This document shows, piece by piece, positions 45,290 to 54,225 of a stretch of DNA of 64,000 nucleotides. How positions within the stretch are numbered: position 1 is the first letter of the stretch; each line of letters opens with the position of its first letter. The position numbers were made by a program, and so were the translations under genes. The notes under the pieces were generated by a model. The model was given only the letters and a program-made list of their open reading frames with translations. It was not told where the DNA came from and did no database searches. The DNA comes from [Mycobacterium] fortunisiensis (GTDB taxonomy: Bacteria > Actinomycetota > Actinomycetes > Mycobacteriales > Mycobacteriaceae): NCBI RefSeq assembly GCF_019050325.1, contig NZ_VOMB01000019.1:1-64000 (forward strand), read 5' to 3'.

Positions 45290-46837
45290 ATGGCGATGGA
45301 CTCCGCGTCGACGTCGGCACCGAATGTCGGGCTGGGTGGCGGAATCGCCGCTGCCGCGGTCTCGCTCGGCGTTGCGACGCTGCTCGCGGTGCCGTTCGGT
45401 CCCCGGGCCGATCCCCTGGGGGCGGTGGGCGCGGCCGTCGTCGACCTGACCCCCGGTGTGGTCAAAGAGTGGGCGATTCAGCTGCTGGGCAGTGCGGACA
45501 AGATCTTCCTGGCGGCCGCCGTGCTGGTCGTGATCGCCACTGTCGCCGCGCTGGCCGGCACCTGGGAGAGCCCGCATCGTCGCGTCGGCAGCGCGATCTT
45601 TTGTGCCGCCGGCGCACTGGGCTGCGCGGCCGTGCTGACCCGTACCGGCGCCACCGCGGCCGACATCGTGCCCATTGTGGCGGGCACCGCGGCCGGTGTC
45701 GCGGTGCTGCGCCTGCTGGCCCGGCGGTGGCCCGCGTCCCCGGAGGACGGAGCCGAGGTCGACTCCGCCCGACGCCGGCGGCTGATCACCGCCGGGCTGC
45801 TCGGCGTCGGGGCGGCCACCGGGCTCCTGGGCGCCGTCGCCGGCCGGTTGGCGAATTCGGTTGCCGCCGAGCGCGACAGCTCCGCACTCCCGCTCCCCCG
45901 GGTGCCGGCCCCACCGATCCCGGCCGGGGTCCAGCCGCACGACGTGGCGCTGCCCCGCTTCGTCACCGACAGCAGCGACTTCTACCGGGTGGACATCGCG
46001 CTGTCGGTGCCACAGTTGAGCCGCGCGGACTGGCGGCTACGCATCCACGGCATGGTGGACCACGAGATCACGTACAGTTTCGCCGATCTGGCCCGCTTCG
46101 AGGCCGTGGAGAAAGCCATCACCCTGGCCTGCGTGTCCAATCCTGTTGGGGGTGACCTGATCTCGACCGGGCTGTGGACGGGCTACCGATTGTCCGACCT
46201 GCTGGCGGCCGCCGGGGTGAGCCCCGACGCGGACATGCTGCTGTCGGGGTCGGTGGATGGGTTCACCGTGGGCACCCCGGTGCAGGCGCTGACCGACGGT
46301 CGCGACGCGTTACTGGCGGTCGGGCTCAACGGCGCGCCGCTTCCGGTCGAACACGGCTACCCGGCCAGGTTGGTGGTGGCCGGACTGTACGGGTACGTGT
46401 CGGCCACCAAATGGGTCACCAACCTCGAACTGACACGTTTCGACCGCGCCGAGGCGTATTGGACCAGACAGGGCTGGGCGGCCCGCGGGCCGGTCAAAAC
46501 CCAGTCACGCATCGACGTCCCGAAGGCCGGGCAGACGGTGCCGGTGGGGTCGACGACGTTCGGCGGTGTGGCCTGGGCGCAGAACCGTGGCGTCCGCGCC
46601 GTCGAGGTCCGGATCGACGACGGCCCATGGCAACCCGCCCGCCTGGGCGAGGCGTATTCCGAGCAGACCTGGAGGCTGTGGAGCCTGCCCTGGCAGGCCG
46701 AAGTGCCCGGCCGTCACACCATCACGGTGCGGGCCACCGACACCACGGGCGCGGTGCAGACCCCCGACGAAACCGGCACGGTGCCCGACGGCGCCACCGG
46801 GTGGCATTCGGTGAATTTCACCGTCGCCCGGCCCTGA
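45290..46837 (+). CDS. Membrane-anchored sulfite-oxidase-fold molybdoenzyme
   Basis: A 515-residue protein. The N-terminal 165 residues have four hydrophobic segments (about 14-36, 58-85, 95-115, 120-140) and a further span (about 158-180), after which an extracytoplasmic domain of the sulfite oxidase family follows. The molybdenum-cofactor Cys is in L-A-C-V-S-N-P-V-G-G (about 280). The dimerisation domain (about 405-515) with G-V-A-W-A-Q-N-R-G-V closes it. M. tuberculosis Rv0218 is a similar, shorter protein (recalled). The reaction is unknown: sulfite oxidation or methionine-sulfoxide-type reduction are the usual candidates, but no partner haem is encoded nearby. Confidence 0.82.
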   Translation: MAMDSASTSAPNVGLGGGIAAAAVSLGVATLLAVPFGPRADPLGAVGAAVVDLTPGVVKEWAIQLLGSADKIFLAAAVLVVIATVAALAGTWESPHRRVGSAIFCAAGALGCAAVLTRTGATAADIVPIVAGTAAGVAVLRLLARRWPASPEDGAEVDSARRRRLITAGLLGVGAATGLLGAVAGRLANSVAAERDSSALPLPRVPAPPIPAGVQPHDVALPRFVTDSSDFYRVDIALSVPQLSRADWRLRIHGMVDHEITYSFADLARFEAVEKAITLACVSNPVGGDLISTGLWTGYRLSDLLAAAGVSPDADMLLSGSVDGFTVGTPVQALTDGRDALLAVGLNGAPLPVEHGYPARLVVAGLYGYVSATKWVTNLELTRFDRAEAYWTRQGWAARGPVKTQSRIDVPKAGQTVPVGSTTFGGVAWAQNRGVRAVEVRIDDGPWQPARLGEAYSEQTWRLWSLPWQAEVPGRHTITVRATDTTGAVQTPDETGTVPDGATGWHSVNFTVARP

Positions 46838-47024
46838 ACCTGCGCCAGCTGAGCACCGCGATCACGACGCCGATCAGGGCGGTGATCGGCCCGATGACCG
46901 ACCAGGTGGTGGTGTTGCTCATCGGGCTGCCCTGCAACACGCCGAATCCCTGCAGCGCCCAGATCAGGCCGAACAGCGCCACCAGCACACCGACCGCGAG
47001 CGTCACGACGTATCCCCGGTTCAT
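46818..47024 (-). CDS. Small two-span membrane protein
   Basis: A 68-residue protein, with hydrophobic helices at about 6-30 (V-V-T-L-A-V-G-V-L-V-A-L-F-G-L-I-W) and 40-58 (S-V-I-G-P-I-T-A-L-I-G-V-V-I-A-V-L), and a basic C-terminus W-R-R-F-R-A-G-R-R. This is a typical small mycobacterial inner-membrane protein; function unknown. Its end overlaps the sulfite-oxidase-fold gene by 20 bases. It is divergent from lon with 138 bases between starts. Confidence 0.65.
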   Translation of the reverse strand: MNRGYVVTLAVGVLVALFGLIWALQGFGVLQGSPMSNTTTWSVIGPITALIGVVIAVLSWRRFRAGRR

Positions 47025-47128
47025 GGTTGGATGCTAGCCCCGGGGCAACAACACCGCCGCCTGGCCGCCGTTCACTCACGGCGAACCCGAGCACCGGCGA
47101 TGCCGGGAACAAACCCGGGCCGACCAAG

Positions 47129-47149
47129 GTTGAGCGCATCAGACTTAAC
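47129..47149. promoter_or_regulatory. HspR-type (HAIR) operator upstream of lon
   Basis: TTGAGC-N7-ACTTAA (47130-47148), flanked by G and C, matches the HAIR inverted repeat CTTGAGT-N7-ACTCAAG except for three symmetric-arm changes. Spacing of seven bases is exact. HspR represses lon in Streptomyces, and dnaK/clpB in mycobacteria, through this element. It lies 14 bases before the lon start and just in front of its TTGGAGG ribosome site, so bound repressor would block the promoter. Confidence 0.55.
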
Positions 47150-47162
47150 TTTTGGAGGTTTG

Positions 47163-49496
47163 ATGCACGAGCCAACTGCATTACCCGTTCTGTTCTTGAG
47201 CGAGCCGATCGTGCTGCCCGGAATGGTGGTGCCCGTCGAGCTCGACGACGCCGCCCGCACCGCGATCGACGCTGCGCAGGCGAGCGAATCCGGAAAACTG
47301 CTGATCGCCCCCCGCCTGGACGACCGCTACCCCACGCACGGCGTCATCGCGTCGATCGTGCAGGTCGGGCGGATGCCCGGGGGCGCGGAGGCAGCTGTGG
47401 TGCGCGGCGAACGGCGGGCTCACATCGGGTCCGGCACCACCGGCCCCGGCGCCGCGCTGTGGGTCGAGGTGGAAGAAACCGCCGACCCGCAGATCACCGA
47501 GGAAACCAAGGCGCTGGCGGCCGAATACAAGCAACTGCTGCTGGCGATGCTGCAGCGCCGTGAGGCCTGGCAGATCGTCGACGTGGTGAACAAGATCACC
47601 GACCCCTCGGCGCTGGCCGACACCGCCGGCTACGCCTCCTACCTCACCGATGTGCAGCGGCGTGAGCTGCTGGAGACCGAGGACGTGGCACAGCGGCTGC
47701 GGGTGCTGATCGAGTGGACCGGCGAACACCTGGCCGAGGTCGAGGTCAACGACAAGATCGCCGAAGACGTCCGGGCCGGGATGGACAAACAGCAGAAGGA
47801 ATTCTTGCTGCGCCAGCAGCTGGCCGCCATCCGCAAGGAGCTCGGGGAAGGCGAGCCCGAGGGTTCTGACGACTACCGGGCCCGCGTCGAAGCCGCCGAC
47901 CTGCCCGACAAGGTCCGTGAGGCCGCGCTGCGCGAGGTCGGCAAACTGGAACGCTCCAGCGACCAGAGCCCCGAGGGCGGCTGGATCCGCACCTGGCTGG
48001 ACACCGTGCTGGACCTGCCCTGGAACGAGCGCACCGAGGACTCGACCGACCTCAAGGGGGCCCGGGAAATCCTCGACGCCGACCACCACGGGCTGGACGA
48101 TGTCAAGGACCGCATCGTCGAGTACCTGGCCGTGCGGGCCCGTCGCGCCCAGCGCGGCATGGCCGTCGTCGGTGGCCGTGGTTCCGGTGCCGTGATGGTG
48201 CTGGCCGGTCCGCCCGGGGTCGGCAAGACCTCGCTCGGCGAGTCCGTCGCGCGTGCGCTCGGCCGCAAGTTCGTCCGCGTCGCCCTGGGCGGCGTGCGCG
48301 ACGAGGCCGAGATCCGTGGCCACCGCCGCACCTATGTGGGCGCGTTGCCGGGCCGGATCGTGCGGGCCATCGGCGAAGCCGGCTCGATGAATCCCGTTGT
48401 GCTGCTGGACGAAATCGACAAGGTGGGCTCCGATTACCGGGGCGATCCGTCGGCCGCGCTGCTGGAGGTGCTCGACCCGGCGCAGAACCACACGTTCCGC
48501 GACCACTACCTGGACCTGGATCTGGACCTGAGCGACGTGGTGTTCCTGGCCACCGCCAACGTGATCGAGAACATCCCGTCGGCCCTGCTGGACCGCATGG
48601 AGCTGGTGCAGATCGACGGCTACACCGAGGACGACAAAGTCGCCATCGCTCGCGACTACCTGCTGCCCCGGCAGGCCGAGCGGGCCGCGCTGACCGCCGA
48701 CGAGGTGCGCGTGACCGACGCGGCACTGCGCAAGATCGCCGCCGACTACACCCGCGAGCCGGGCGTCCGGCAGTTCGAGCGGTTGCTGGCCAAGGCGTTG
48801 CGCAAGGTGACCACGAAACTGGATTCCGCCGAGGCCCCGATCGTGGTCGACGAGCCCGATCTCGTCGAGTACCTGGGCCGTCCGCGGTTCACCCCGGAAT
48901 CCGACGAGCGCACCGCGGTGCCGGGCGTGGCGACCGGCCTGGCCGTCACCGGCCTGGGCGGCGACGTGCTCTACATCGAGGCCGGTGCGACTGGAACAGG
49001 TGAGGCTGGGGAGTCCGGTTTGACCCTGACGGGTCAGCTGGGCGACGTGATGAAGGAGTCGGCGCAGATCGCGCTGTCCTACGTGCGCTCGCACGCCGAG
49101 CAGTTGGGCGTCGACCCGAAGACGCTGGACCGTCGCATCCACGTGCACGTGCCGGCCGGCGCGGTGCCCAAGGACGGTCCGTCCGCCGGGGTCACGATGG
49201 TGACGGCATTGGTCTCGATGGCCACCGGACGTCAGGTGCGTGGCGACGTCGGGATGACCGGCGAGGTCACCCTGAACGGGCGGGTGCTGCCCATCGGCGG
49301 GGTCAAGCAGAAGCTGCTGGCCGCTCAGCGGGCCGGGCTGAAGACGGTGTTCATCCCGGCGCGCAACGAGCCTGATCTCGATGACGTCCCGGCCGAGGTG
49401 CTGGCGGCGCTGGAGGTCAAGCCGATGACCGACGTGGCCGACATCGTCGCCGCGGCGCTGGAACCGGCCCACGAGATCGCCACCGCCGCCGCGTAA
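47163..49496 (+). CDS. lon: ATP-dependent Lon protease
   Basis: A 777-residue Lon A-type protease that degrades misfolded and regulatory proteins in the cytoplasm. It has the LonB N-terminal substrate domain (about 1-200), AAA+ ATPase with Walker A G-P-P-G-V-G-K-T (about 351-358) and Walker [10 protein letters not shown] (about 415), and the Ser-Lys dyad protease domain: P-K-D-G-P-S-A-G (catalytic Ser about 675) and G-G-V-K-Q-K (Lys about 718). TTGGAGG lies six bases before the ATG. Length is typical. lon occurs in fast-growing mycobacteria and is missing in M. tuberculosis, which helps place the organism. An HspR-type operator precedes it. Confidence 0.97.
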   Translation: MHEPTALPVLFLSEPIVLPGMVVPVELDDAARTAIDAAQASESGKLLIAPRLDDRYPTHGVIASIVQVGRMPGGAEAAVVRGERRAHIGSGTTGPGAALWVEVEETADPQITEETKALAAEYKQLLLAMLQRREAWQIVDVVNKITDPSALADTAGYASYLTDVQRRELLETEDVAQRLRVLIEWTGEHLAEVEVNDKIAEDVRAGMDKQQKEFLLRQQLAAIRKELGEGEPEGSDDYRARVEAADLPDKVREAALREVGKLERSSDQSPEGGWIRTWLDTVLDLPWNERTEDSTDLKGAREILDADHHGLDDVKDRIVEYLAVRARRAQRGMAVVGGRGSGAVMVLAGPPGVGKTSLGESVARALGRKFVRVALGGVRDEAEIRGHRRTYVGALPGRIVRAIGEAGSMNPVVLLDEIDKVGSDYRGDPSAALLEVLDPAQNHTFRDHYLDLDLDLSDVVFLATANVIENIPSALLDRMELVQIDGYTEDDKVAIARDYLLPRQAERAALTADEVRVTDAALRKIAADYTREPGVRQFERLLAKALRKVTTKLDSAEAPIVVDEPDLVEYLGRPRFTPESDERTAVPGVATGLAVTGLGGDVLYIEAGATGTGEAGESGLTLTGQLGDVMKESAQIALSYVRSHAEQLGVDPKTLDRRIHVHVPAGAVPKDGPSAGVTMVTALVSMATGRQVRGDVGMTGEVTLNGRVLPIGGVKQKLLAAQRAGLKTVFIPARNEPDLDDVPAEVLAALEVKPMTDVADIVAAALEPAHEIATAAA

Positions 49497-49560
49497 CCGA
49501 GCCTGATATGACGCCGCCTGCCCTGGGTATCCCCTGTCCGACCGGACGACGGGAGCGACG

Positions 49561-50352
49561 ATGGACGACACTGAACTCGATCAGTGGGATCCGGTCGTCA
49601 CCCGGCAGGCGGAGTCATGGGCCGCTGCCATCGCGAAGTGGTGGTATCGCTCCGAGGTGTACGGCCTGGAAAACATCCCGGACGCCGGCGGCGTGCTCGT
49701 CGTCGCGAACCATTCCGGGGGCATGCTGACACCGGACGTGCTGGTCTTCGGCCCGGCGTTCTACCGGCATTTCGGCTACGACCGACCGCTGTACACCCTC
49801 GCCCACTACGGCGTGCTGCTCGGACCGACCGGTGCGTTGTTCCGCCGGCTCGGCGTGATCCACGCCAGCCGCGAGAACGCCGCGGCCGCCCTGCATTCCG
49901 GCGCGGCCGTGCTGGTCTTCCCCGGCGGGGACTACGACGCCTACCGGCCCACATTCGAGGCCAACCGGATCGACTTCGACGGGCGCACCGGATACGTCCG
50001 CACGGCCCTTGCCGCCGACGTGCCGATCGTGCCGACCGTCTCGATCGGCGCCCAGGAAAGCCAGCTGTTTCTGACCAGGGGCAATTGGCTGGCCAAGCGG
50101 CTCGGACTGCCCCGGTTCCGGCTGGACATCCTGCCGGTCAGCATCGGTCTGCCGTTCGGACCCAGCGTCATCGTGCCACCCAACCTGCCGCTGCCCACCA
50201 AGATCGTCACCGAAGTGCTCCCGCCGATCGACATCACCGCCCGCTTCGGACCCGACCCCGACATCGGGGACGTCGACGCGCACATCCGCGGCGTGATGCA
50301 GACCGCGCTCGACCGGCTGGCCGCCCAACGCCGATTTCCGGTACTGGGCTGA
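49561..50352 (+). CDS. Lysophospholipid acyltransferase-family protein
   Basis: A 263-residue acyltransferase. The first block is V-V-A-N-H-S-G-G-M-L-T-P-D, in which the usual N-H-x4-D spacing is replaced by N-H-S-G-G; the third block is V-F-P-G-G-D-Y-D (about 120-127) instead of F-P-E-G. This variant motif set is found in mycobacterial proteins such as Rv0502 (recalled). A hydrophobic patch about 75-95 may contact the membrane. Expected role is acylation of a lysolipid or glycerol backbone; the exact acceptor is unknown. A GGGAGCG site precedes the ATG. Confidence 0.83.
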   Translation: MDDTELDQWDPVVTRQAESWAAAIAKWWYRSEVYGLENIPDAGGVLVVANHSGGMLTPDVLVFGPAFYRHFGYDRPLYTLAHYGVLLGPTGALFRRLGVIHASRENAAAALHSGAAVLVFPGGDYDAYRPTFEANRIDFDGRTGYVRTALAADVPIVPTVSIGAQESQLFLTRGNWLAKRLGLPRFRLDILPVSIGLPFGPSVIVPPNLPLPTKIVTEVLPPIDITARFGPDPDIGDVDAHIRGVMQTALDRLAAQRRFPVLG

Positions 50353-50404
50353 AACGCCGGGCTGGCTGCAGCGGTCGCCACCGGGCCTGCAATCCTGGCT
50401 GGTG

Positions 50405-51841
50405 ATGTCTGAGATCACTGAGGTCGCCGAAGGCGAACGGCACCTGTCCCGCCAGCTGTCCAATCGGCACATCCAGCTCATCGCGATCGGTGGTGCGATC
50501 GGCACCGGCCTGTTCATGGGTTCGGGCAAGACGGTGTCGCTGGCCGGACCCTCGGTGATCTTCGTCTACATGATCATCGGCTTCATGCTGTTCTTCGTGA
50601 TGCGGGCGATGGGCGAGTTGCTGCTGTCCAACCTGCATTACAAGTCGTTCGCCGATTTCGCCGCCGATCTGCTCGGACCGTGGGCGGGCTTCTTCACCGG
50701 CTGGACCTACTGGTTCTGCTGGATCGTCACCGGGGTGGCCGACGTGGTGGCGATCTCCGGTTACGTCGCCTACTGGTGGCCGGATCTGCAGCTGTGGATC
50801 CCGGCGCTGGCGACCGTGGCGGTGCTGATCGCGCTGAACCTGCCGACCGTGCGGGCGTTCGGCGAGACCGAATTCTGGTTCGCCCTGATCAAGATCATCG
50901 CGATCGTCGCGCTGATCATCGTCGGCCTGGTGATGGTGTTCACGCACTTCACGTCGCCCAGCGGAGCGGCCGCCGGCTTTGCCAACCTGTGGAACGACGG
51001 CGGCTTCTTCCCCACCGGCCCAATGGGATTCGTGGCCGGCTTCCAGATCGCGACGTTCGCGTTCGTCGGCATCGAACTGGTCGGCACCACTGCGGCCGAG
51101 GCCAAGAACCCCGAACGCAACCTGCCCAAGGCGATCAACTCGATCCCGGTGCGCGTCATGCTGTTCTACGTCGCAGCCCTGCTCGTCATCATCTCGGTGA
51201 CCCCGTGGCGCCTGATCGACCCGGCGCACAGCCCCTTCGTGGCCATGTTCAGCCTCGCCGGCCTGGGCATCGCCGCGTCGGTGGTCAACTTCGTGGTGCT
51301 GACCTCGGCGGCGTCGTCGGCCAACTCCGGCATCTACTCCACCTCGCGGATGGTCTACGGCCTGGCCGCCGAAGGCGACGCACCGGGGGTGTTCGGCCGG
51401 CTCACCTCCCGGCGCGTGCCCGCCAACGCCCTGTTCCTGTCCGGAGTGTTCCTGCTGTCGGGCGTGGTGATGGTGGCCGTCGGCGACTCGATCATCGAGG
51501 CCTTCACGATCGTCACCACGATCTCGTCGCTGTGTTTCATGTTCGTCTGGACGATCATCCTGTCCAGCTACCTCGTGTACCGCAGGCGACGGCCACACCT
51601 GCACGAGGCATCGAAGTTCAAGATGCCCGGCGGCAAGGCGATGTGCTACGTCGTGCTGGCCTTCTTCGTCTTCCTGGTCGTCGCCTTCACACTCAAACAG
51701 GACACCCGACAGGCGCTGCTGGTCACGCCGGTCTGGTTCATCGTGCTCGGAATCGCCTGGGCGGTGCTGCGCCGCCGGCCCGGACATCTGGCCCGCGAAG
51801 CCGCGTTCCGCGCCGACCTCGAGTCGACGAATTCCGACTGA
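50405..51841 (+). CDS. cycA: Amino acid permease, CycA type (D-serine/D-alanine/glycine)
   Basis: A 478-residue APC-superfamily transporter with 12 hydrophobic helices. The AAT motif I-G-G-A-I-G-T-G-L-F-M-G-S-G (about 28-41) and the central F-V-G-I-E-L-V-G-T-T-A-A-E-A-K-N-P (with breaks, about 221-237) are intact. M. tuberculosis CycA (Rv1704c) has the same size; imports D-alanine, D-serine and glycine, and also the antibiotic D-cycloserine. I chose ATG 50405; GTG at 50402 is also possible. Other members of the family (GabP, AnsP) are alternatives. Confidence 0.85.
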   Translation: MSEITEVAEGERHLSRQLSNRHIQLIAIGGAIGTGLFMGSGKTVSLAGPSVIFVYMIIGFMLFFVMRAMGELLLSNLHYKSFADFAADLLGPWAGFFTGWTYWFCWIVTGVADVVAISGYVAYWWPDLQLWIPALATVAVLIALNLPTVRAFGETEFWFALIKIIAIVALIIVGLVMVFTHFTSPSGAAAGFANLWNDGGFFPTGPMGFVAGFQIATFAFVGIELVGTTAAEAKNPERNLPKAINSIPVRVMLFYVAALLVIISVTPWRLIDPAHSPFVAMFSLAGLGIAASVVNFVVLTSAASSANSGIYSTSRMVYGLAAEGDAPGVFGRLTSRRVPANALFLSGVFLLSGVVMVAVGDSIIEAFTIVTTISSLCFMFVWTIILSSYLVYRRRRPHLHEASKFKMPGGKAMCYVVLAFFVFLVVAFTLKQDTRQALLVTPVWFIVLGIAWAVLRRRPGHLAREAAFRADLESTNSD

Positions 51842-51842
51842 C

Positions 51843-52175
51843 ATGCCCGTCGATCCCGACCTGGTGGACCGCATCCGCGAGTTGACCGCAACCGAAGCGG
51901 GTCTGGACGAGAAGCGCATGTTCGGCGGGCTGGCGTTCCTGGTCAACGGCAACATGGCGGTCGCGGCCACCCGCGACGGCGCGCTCATGGTGCGGGTGGC
52001 CCGCGCCGACAGCGCGAAACTGCTGCAGCGCGACCACGTCGAACCCATGGTGATGGGCGGCCGGGAAATGCGCGGCTGGCTGCGGATCGCCGGCCCCGGT
52101 CTACGGACCACACGCCAACTCCAATCGTGGGTCGCCCGCGGTGTCGACTACGCCAAGAGCCTGCCGGCCAAGTAG
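51843..52175 (+). CDS. TfoX N-terminal domain-family protein
   Basis: A 110-residue protein with the TfoX_N pattern: K-R-M-F-G-G-L-A-F-L-V-N-G-N-M-A (about 24-39) and M-V-M-G-G-R-E-M-R-G-W. The rest of the Haemophilus competence regulator TfoX is absent. Small single-domain members are common in mycobacteria and their role is unknown; competence is not implied. The ATG follows the permease stop by one base, so the genes are probably cotranscribed. Confidence 0.83.
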   Translation: MPVDPDLVDRIRELTATEAGLDEKRMFGGLAFLVNGNMAVAATRDGALMVRVARADSAKLLQRDHVEPMVMGGREMRGWLRIAGPGLRTTRQLQSWVARGVDYAKSLPAK

Positions 52176-52234
52176 TTTTCGGGACGCCGGGCTGAATCAC
52201 CATTAACATAGACCCCGCATGACAGGGGATCTCA

Positions 52235-52459
52235 ATGTTGACCGCAGTACGCAAAATCCTCGGCTTCCAGATGACCGTTGCCGAATGGATCGGCACCGCC
52301 ATCCTCCTGGCGGTGCCATATCTGCTGATCGGCCTGATCTGGTCGCTCACCCACACCGCTGCGTTGAGCGGCATGAACCGCGCCGCGGCCGTGGTGTCCT
52401 TTCTGGGTGCGGTGGTGTCCTGGCCGGTGCTGTTGTTCACCAACGTGTGCATGAGCTGA
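52235..52459 (+). CDS. Small two-span membrane protein flanking the MpaB gene (copy 1)
   Basis: A 74-residue membrane protein. Hydrophobic helices lie at about 17-38 (G-T-A-I-L-L-A-V-P-Y-L-L-I-G-L-I-W) and 50-70 (V-V-S-F-L-G-A-V-V-S-W-P-V-L-L-F). It ends N-V-C-M-S. The protein from 53343 has the same design: P-Y-L-V-I-G-L-V-W, W-P-V-L-L and V-C-I-P-M at matching positions, so the two are paralogs on either side of the MpaB gene. A short GGGGAT lies before the ATG. Function unknown. Confidence 0.75.
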   Translation: MLTAVRKILGFQMTVAEWIGTAILLAVPYLLIGLIWSLTHTAALSGMNRAAAVVSFLGAVVSWPVLLFTNVCMS

Positions 52460-52470
52460 GGAGCCGGCGA

Positions 52471-53343
52471 ATGTCGCACGCCCACACCGGCGCCAACCGG
52501 ATCACCATCACCCGACGGACCGCCCGCTGGTCCGACGAAGACGTCACCCTCGCCGACGCGATCGACTTCTGGGGCTTTGCCGCCGGGGCGGCCAACGTGA
52601 TCATGCAACTGGCCCGGCCGGGCGTGGGCCACGGCGTCGTCGAGAGCACCGTCGATTCCGGCAACCTGCTCAAGCACCCCTGGAAGCGGGCCCGCACCAC
52701 CCTGAGCTACCTGGCGGTGGCCATTCTCGGCACCCCCGAGGACCGGGTGGCCTTCCGCGACGCCGTCGACGTCGCGCACCGCGCGGTGCGCTCGGGACCG
52801 GCAAGTCCGGTGCAGTACAACGCCTTCGACCGCGACCTGCAGCTGTGGGTGGCGGCCTGCCTGTTCGTCGGGCTCGAAGACGTCTACCAACTGCTGCGCG
52901 GTGAGATGACCGAGGCGCAGGCCGAGCAGTTCTATCAATCTGCCGCGACACTGGGCACCACGCTGCAGGTCAGCCCCGAGCAGTGGCCGGCCACCCGCGC
53001 CGAATTCGACACCTACTGGGACGCCGCCTGCACGCAGGTGCAGATGGACACCGTGGTCGTGCAATATCTGCACGACCTGGTGAACCTGCGGATGATCAAC
53101 CCGCTGCTGCGAATTCCGTTCCGACCGCTCCTGAAATTCCTGACCGCGGGCTTTCTGGCGCCGGTGTTCCGCGAGGCCGTCGGCTTCGGCTGGGGCCGCG
53201 GCCGGCAACGCCTGTTCGAATGGCTGTTCCTCGCCGTGGCATTCGGCAACCGATTCCTGCCGGTGTTCGTCCGACAGGGCGGCAGCTACCTGCTGCTGGC
53301 CGACGTGCGCCGGCGGACCCGCACCGGCAAGGCGCTGATCTGA
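52471..53343 (+). CDS. Oxygenase MpaB-family protein (DUF2236)
   Basis: A 290-residue protein of the DUF2236/MpaB family, which includes haem-dependent oxygenases such as the latex-clearing protein Lcp and the fungal mycophenolic-acid enzyme MpaB. It shows D-A-I-D-F-W-G-F-A-A-G-A-A-N-V (about 30-44), a middle V-A-F-R-D-A-V-D-V-A-H-R-A-V (about 91-104, with the candidate haem-ligand His), Q-Y-N-A-F-D-R-D-L-Q-L-W-V (about 113-125) and E-D-V-Y-Q-L-L. GAGGAG precedes the ATG. Its stop overlaps the next start as TGATG. Actual substrate unknown: the family is large and poorly characterised in mycobacteria. Confidence 0.85.
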   Translation: MSHAHTGANRITITRRTARWSDEDVTLADAIDFWGFAAGAANVIMQLARPGVGHGVVESTVDSGNLLKHPWKRARTTLSYLAVAILGTPEDRVAFRDAVDVAHRAVRSGPASPVQYNAFDRDLQLWVAACLFVGLEDVYQLLRGEMTEAQAEQFYQSAATLGTTLQVSPEQWPATRAEFDTYWDAACTQVQMDTVVVQYLHDLVNLRMINPLLRIPFRPLLKFLTAGFLAPVFREAVGFGWGRGRQRLFEWLFLAVAFGNRFLPVFVRQGGSYLLLADVRRRTRTGKALI

Positions 53344-53594
53344 TGACGCGGCTGCGCCGGATCCTGGCCCACAAGGTCAGCGTCGAGCAGCTGATCGAGA
53401 CCCTGATGTGGCTGGCCCTGCCCTACCTGGTGATCGGCTTGGTCTGGACCTTCTTCCACCCCGACCAGGTGCAGTTGATCGAGACGAGCCTGCTGACCAA
53501 GTTCCCGGCCGGGGCCAACCTGGTGGCCTTCGGTCAGGTGACGCTGCTGTGGCCGGTGCTGCTGCTCGGCGCCGACGTGTGCATCCCCATGTGA
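53343..53594 (+). CDS. Small two-span membrane protein flanking the MpaB gene (copy 2)
   Basis: An 83-residue membrane protein with helices at about 22-40 (M-W-L-A-L-P-Y-L-V-I-G-L-V-W) and 62-80 (V-A-F-G-Q-V-T-L-L-W-P-V-L-L-L). It is a paralog of the 74-residue protein at 52235: basic N-terminus (R-L-R-R-I-L versus V-R-K-I-L), V-E-Q-L-I-E-T versus V-A-E-W-I-G-T, and the shared C-terminal W-P-V-L-L ... C. The start codon overlaps the MpaB stop by one base. Three genes thus form one operon. Function unknown; a membrane anchor or partner for the MpaB enzyme is a reasonable guess. Confidence 0.78.
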   Translation: MTRLRRILAHKVSVEQLIETLMWLALPYLVIGLVWTFFHPDQVQLIETSLLTKFPAGANLVAFGQVTLLWPVLLLGADVCIPM

Positions 53595-53615
53595 GCACGG
53601 CTAGGGTCTTGCGTC

Positions 53616-54206
53616 GTGAAGGCTTGCCTCGTCGTCTGTGCCCTCGTCGGGGCCGCCGCCTCCGCGCTGTCCGGATGCGCATCGGGGACCGTGATCAACA
53701 CCGACGATGCGACAGCACCGCCGCCGGCGACAACCACTGTGCCGCCACCGGAATTCGGCACCGCACACCTCGTCGACGCCGCCGACTACCAGCTCGAGTC
53801 GCTCGACACCCCGGGCCGCCGGGCCTACTACTTCAGCACCCCGAGCGGGCGCTGGCGCTGCGCGATCCTGCCGCACGACCGGGCCGGCTGCCAGGCTGCC
53901 GGGGGCGCGTCGGCGATCGGCGTGACGGGAGCACCTGAGGCGGTCCCCGACCCGGCCGGCGGAACGACGGCACCGAACGCGCTCGTGCTCGACCGCGACA
54001 CCGACGCGCGTTTCGTCGCGCTGGACGACCAGGAGTTCTCCCGCACCGACGCCGTCGTGTTGCCGTTCGGCAAGGTACTGGCCGTCGCGGGTTTCCGGTG
54101 CAATGTCCAGGACCAGTCCGGGGTGTCCTGCGTGCGGGAACTGACCGGGCGAGGTTTCACCTTCTCGGCCGAGGGCTACACCCTGCACTACACCGACGTC
54201 CCCTAG
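53616..54206 (+). CDS. Putative lipoprotein
   Basis: A 196-residue exported lipoprotein. The signal peptide ends in the lipobox L-S-G-C (Cys20), followed by a Thr/Pro-rich linker (about 28-48). The mature domain (about 50-196) has a repeated Cys-containing pattern: G-R-W-R-C-A-I-L, A-G-C-Q-A-A-G, F-R-C-N-V-Q, and S-C-V-R-E-L-T-G-R-G-F-T-F-S, suggesting two disulfides. This fits small mycobacterial lipoproteins of unknown function. The GTG at 53616 gives a standard signal; it starts 21 bases after the MpaB operon stop. Confidence 0.8.
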   Translation: MKACLVVCALVGAAASALSGCASGTVINTDDATAPPPATTTVPPPEFGTAHLVDAADYQLESLDTPGRRAYYFSTPSGRWRCAILPHDRAGCQAAGGASAIGVTGAPEAVPDPAGGTTAPNALVLDRDTDARFVALDDQEFSRTDAVVLPFGKVLAVAGFRCNVQDQSGVSCVRELTGRGFTFSAEGYTLHYTDVP

Positions 54207-54225
54207 CGATGGCAGATGATCGCCG

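Noticed and set aside
47181..49571. A 796-codon minus-strand frame
   Set aside because: Antisense to lon, which is certain.
50234..52111. A 625-codon minus-strand frame
   Set aside because: Antisense to the CycA-type permease and TfoX gene, with no domain and a strongly His/Arg/Asp-biased translation.
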